Shown here: positions 62,035 to 64,000 of the stretch, piece by piece
Numbering within the stretch: position 1 is the first letter of the stretch
How the letters are laid out: each line of letters opens with the position of its first letter
Assembly: GCA_958496175.1 (NCBI GenBank)
Contig: OY292276.1
Location: 27,546,001 to 27,610,000, forward strand
Direction of reading: 5' to 3'
DNA length: 64,000 nucleotides
Origin: Sisyra terminalis
Taxonomy: Eukaryota; Arthropoda; Insecta; Neuroptera; Sisyridae
Notes under the pieces: generated by a model
What the model saw: the letters and a program-made list of their open reading frames with translations, nothing else
What the model was told of the DNA's origin: nothing
Databases searched by the model: none
Made by a program: the position numbers and the translations under genes

Positions 62035-62179
62035 TATCATAAAAAGTAACTTAAGATAAGTATTTCAGTTTCATTTTTTAAGAGTAACTAGGTACTCAAA
62101 ATAACTTTGGATACTTTTTAAAAGAAGTGACTTATCTAGTATCAAGATACTTTCCCAAAAATATCTTTGACAGTTCTAA
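62035..62179 (-). mobile_element. hAT-like element, CAGAGCTG family, copy 3 (terminal fragment)
   Basis: On the minus strand it reads GAACTGTCAAAGATATTTTT, then aaaagtatccaaagttattt, gagtacctagttactctta and aaatacttatcttaagtta. These blocks correspond in order to the left part of the elements at 24475 and 37662. It separates the two duplicated units around it. Confidence 0.65.
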
Positions 62180-62190
62180 TTATTATATTG

Positions 62191-62540
62191 ATTAAAATTG
62201 AAGGTTGATTGGTATATCGGTACAACAACGCAGACTTAAATTTTATAGAGGTACTTTTACATAATATTTTAGAAGGTAATAAATTTATATTGTTAAAAAT
62301 AGATGCCAACTTTGTCATACATGATTAGCTACTGATAGTTTGTGGATAAAGTATAATTACCAATATTTACGTAGACGTGGCAAATAACCAACACACCGTT
62401 AAAGTTTGAAGTGCCGAAGATGTATAGTGGAAAATTCTGAAAAAAAGTATTTCGTTACAATAGTTATGAAATAAAATGACTTATAAGTAAATATTTTTGA
62501 TGTAACGATCAATGAACAACTACATACTTCTTTTTAGTGA
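62191..62540 (-). repeat. direct duplication, unit 2
   Basis: Partner of 61262-61620, in the same orientation. It contains the second exon-like segment. Confidence 0.7.
62361..62436 (-). other. exon-like segment, copy 2
   Basis: 76 bp without any indel relative to copy 1. The acceptor is TTTTTTTCAG and the donor GTAATT. The open frame reads NFPLYIFGTSNFNGVLVICH.... The alternative frame reads IFHYTSSALQTLTVC.. and stops at TAA at the same place where copy 1 has TAG. About 12 base differences separate the copies, against visibly lower identity in the flanks. Confidence 0.35.
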
Positions 62541-64000
62541 AAAAAAATCAAAAGCAATACGCATAATACCTAAATTACATACATTTCAATCTGAACATCT
62601 TTCAGTAACATAAATATGCAATGTTTTGGTCTTTATAACTTTATATACAAATGTATATTAGAGATTAACTACTTTCAAGTAACTGCGTTGTTTAGAGTCG
62701 TTTTCCATTTATGTTCTATTATAAGCTATTCGATTTATATTCAGAAAAGTATTCATTAACTCGTTTTAAGTTACTTATACTGAAGAGTGTGAAAAAGAGC
62801 TGACAACATTTCAGGTAGCAAATGATTTAACAACCGATGAAAAAGGACCAGATTGTATTCATCCAACTCTGTCACTCATATGTTCATGTGGGGTTCATAC
62901 GAGTTGACGACAGTATTTTCTGAAAACAATTCAAATAACAAGCGTATCTATCAATTGGGTACAACTCTAAGGTGTCCTTTATTTAAGTTGAAATTTTATT
63001 TCTATCAATCCTTCGCTTTGGGAGCTTTTATCTTTCTTTCTTTTCTTTATTTTTTGGTAGTTCATGATGGAGGAAGACAGGAGGATTCCAGAGTAATGCA
63101 AAAATGGTGACCAGTTTCCATTACAGAAGATGTGTAATTATCATCAAATTTCGAAATTCGGTAGACAAAAAATGTATAATTTTTTTTTCAAAAATTTGAT
63201 TTTTTTTGCCAATTTTGTAGTATTTGTGTAACAAAATTTTACCAATATGGTGGTCCCCAGAATAAACTAATTTTAGGCGAATTATAAGCATAGTATTATT
63301 TCGAAAGTAAAGGAGTGGTTTTTATAGGCCATACCGTCATTGAATCGTGCCTGTTATTGTTTGATAGTGAGCAATAAGAAAGTTTGGTTCTAACAGTATT
63401 ATTGTTACGTTTATATAAATACTCCTCTGTAAAAAGTTATCTGTTGTCCTGCACCGTCAAAATGAACTACTTGCATCTCTGCATTGTACAGCAATAATTT
63501 TCACTTAAGTTAATATAATGATGTTCTCATCTTTAAATAGGAAAAACGGTGAATTTAAGGATTAAATAAGCAAAAGAAAAGTCAAGTTTGACTAGTTTAA
63601 TAACCATTACCTCATATATCGTCATTCCCTGGTTTCAATTTGAAATGAGGAAATAACGAATTGAAGTATAACTTAAAAAATCTTAGCACTTAAACTTTTG
63701 TTACTTCTGAATTTTTGTGTAAGTTTATTGTCTCTGACAACCTATTTGACTAGGTAATTATCATTAATATTTAATTAATACCTCTATATCTTTTCAATGT
63801 GAGAAAATGACTACTGAAAATGTAATCTTGAAATAATTTTCATATTTTTATTTGGACACAGATACTTTAACACGTGCAAGATACCTTAAATATATGAAAT
63901 AATTAGTATCCGACCGAACTTTCGATTTCGGCCTAGCTTCGGTCAAAAAACGAGTTTCGGCTTAGTTTCAGTTTCGGCTATCGTCAAGCCGAAACTGCGA
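62541..64000. other. intergenic, repeat-like right edge
   Basis: No gene is supported. The 85-codon plus frame at 62853-63110 has a hydrophobic stretch but no other support. From 63905 to the window end, ttcggc and gccgaaac words recur, as at 6010-6105. They belong to the same decayed repeat, cut by the window edge. Confidence 0.35.

Noticed and set aside
62853..63110. 85-codon frame with a hydrophobic segment
   Set aside because: No family features, and nothing in the surrounding sequence suggests a gene.

Overview
The window looks like nuclear genomic DNA from an insect or similar arthropod. It is strongly AT-rich, genes are sparse and split by short GT..AG introns, and the transposon fossils (hAT, Tc1-mariner, pogo, ISL2EU-like and jockey-type elements) are of kinds common in insects. 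There are no operons, prokaryotic signals or CRISPR arrays. I cannot name the species from sequence alone.

Only two genes are convincing. (1) On the plus strand at 41766-43777, a two-exon gene encodes a 586-residue coiled-coil protein of the CFAP100/CCDC37-CCDC38 (DUF4200) family, an axoneme protein expected in cilia and sperm flagella. (2) On the minus strand at 55437-58825, a two-exon gene encodes an unrecognised protein of about 1107 residues, with a mostly helical body and an acidic, Ser/Thr-rich C-terminus. Its true start lies in a tiny first exon. The long open frame alone starts inside the intron and gives a misleading hydrophobic N-terminus. Near the right end, two equal 76-bp exon-like segments on the minus strand (61445-61520 and 62361-62436), each with an acceptor and a donor, may be a duplicated exon of an otherwise unseen gene.

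The rest is intergenic DNA rich in repeats. Left part (1-12 kb): two hAT-like MITEs side by side sharing one 8-bp target site (three copies of ctttagac), a pogo-like MITE and a short inverted-repeat element. Middle (12-34 kb): LINE remnants, a long-arm foldback at 22.6 kb, further inverted-repeat elements, a Tc1-like transposon with a solo LTR nested in it (31480-32540), and a dated hAT MITE at 33.7 kb. Right part (37-64 kb): further hAT-like copies, an inverted repeat of about 400 bp just upstream of the CFAP100-like gene, a jockey LINE at 50-51 kb, a 328-bp-period tandem duplication, and a pogo-like element with a recognisable transposase C-terminal zinc-finger remnant.

A tRNA-derived SINE family runs through the window in eight copies and is its clearest repeat family. 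The two genes show no direct functional link. If gene 2 were also testis or cilium related, the neighbourhood would be coherent, but the sequence does not show that.
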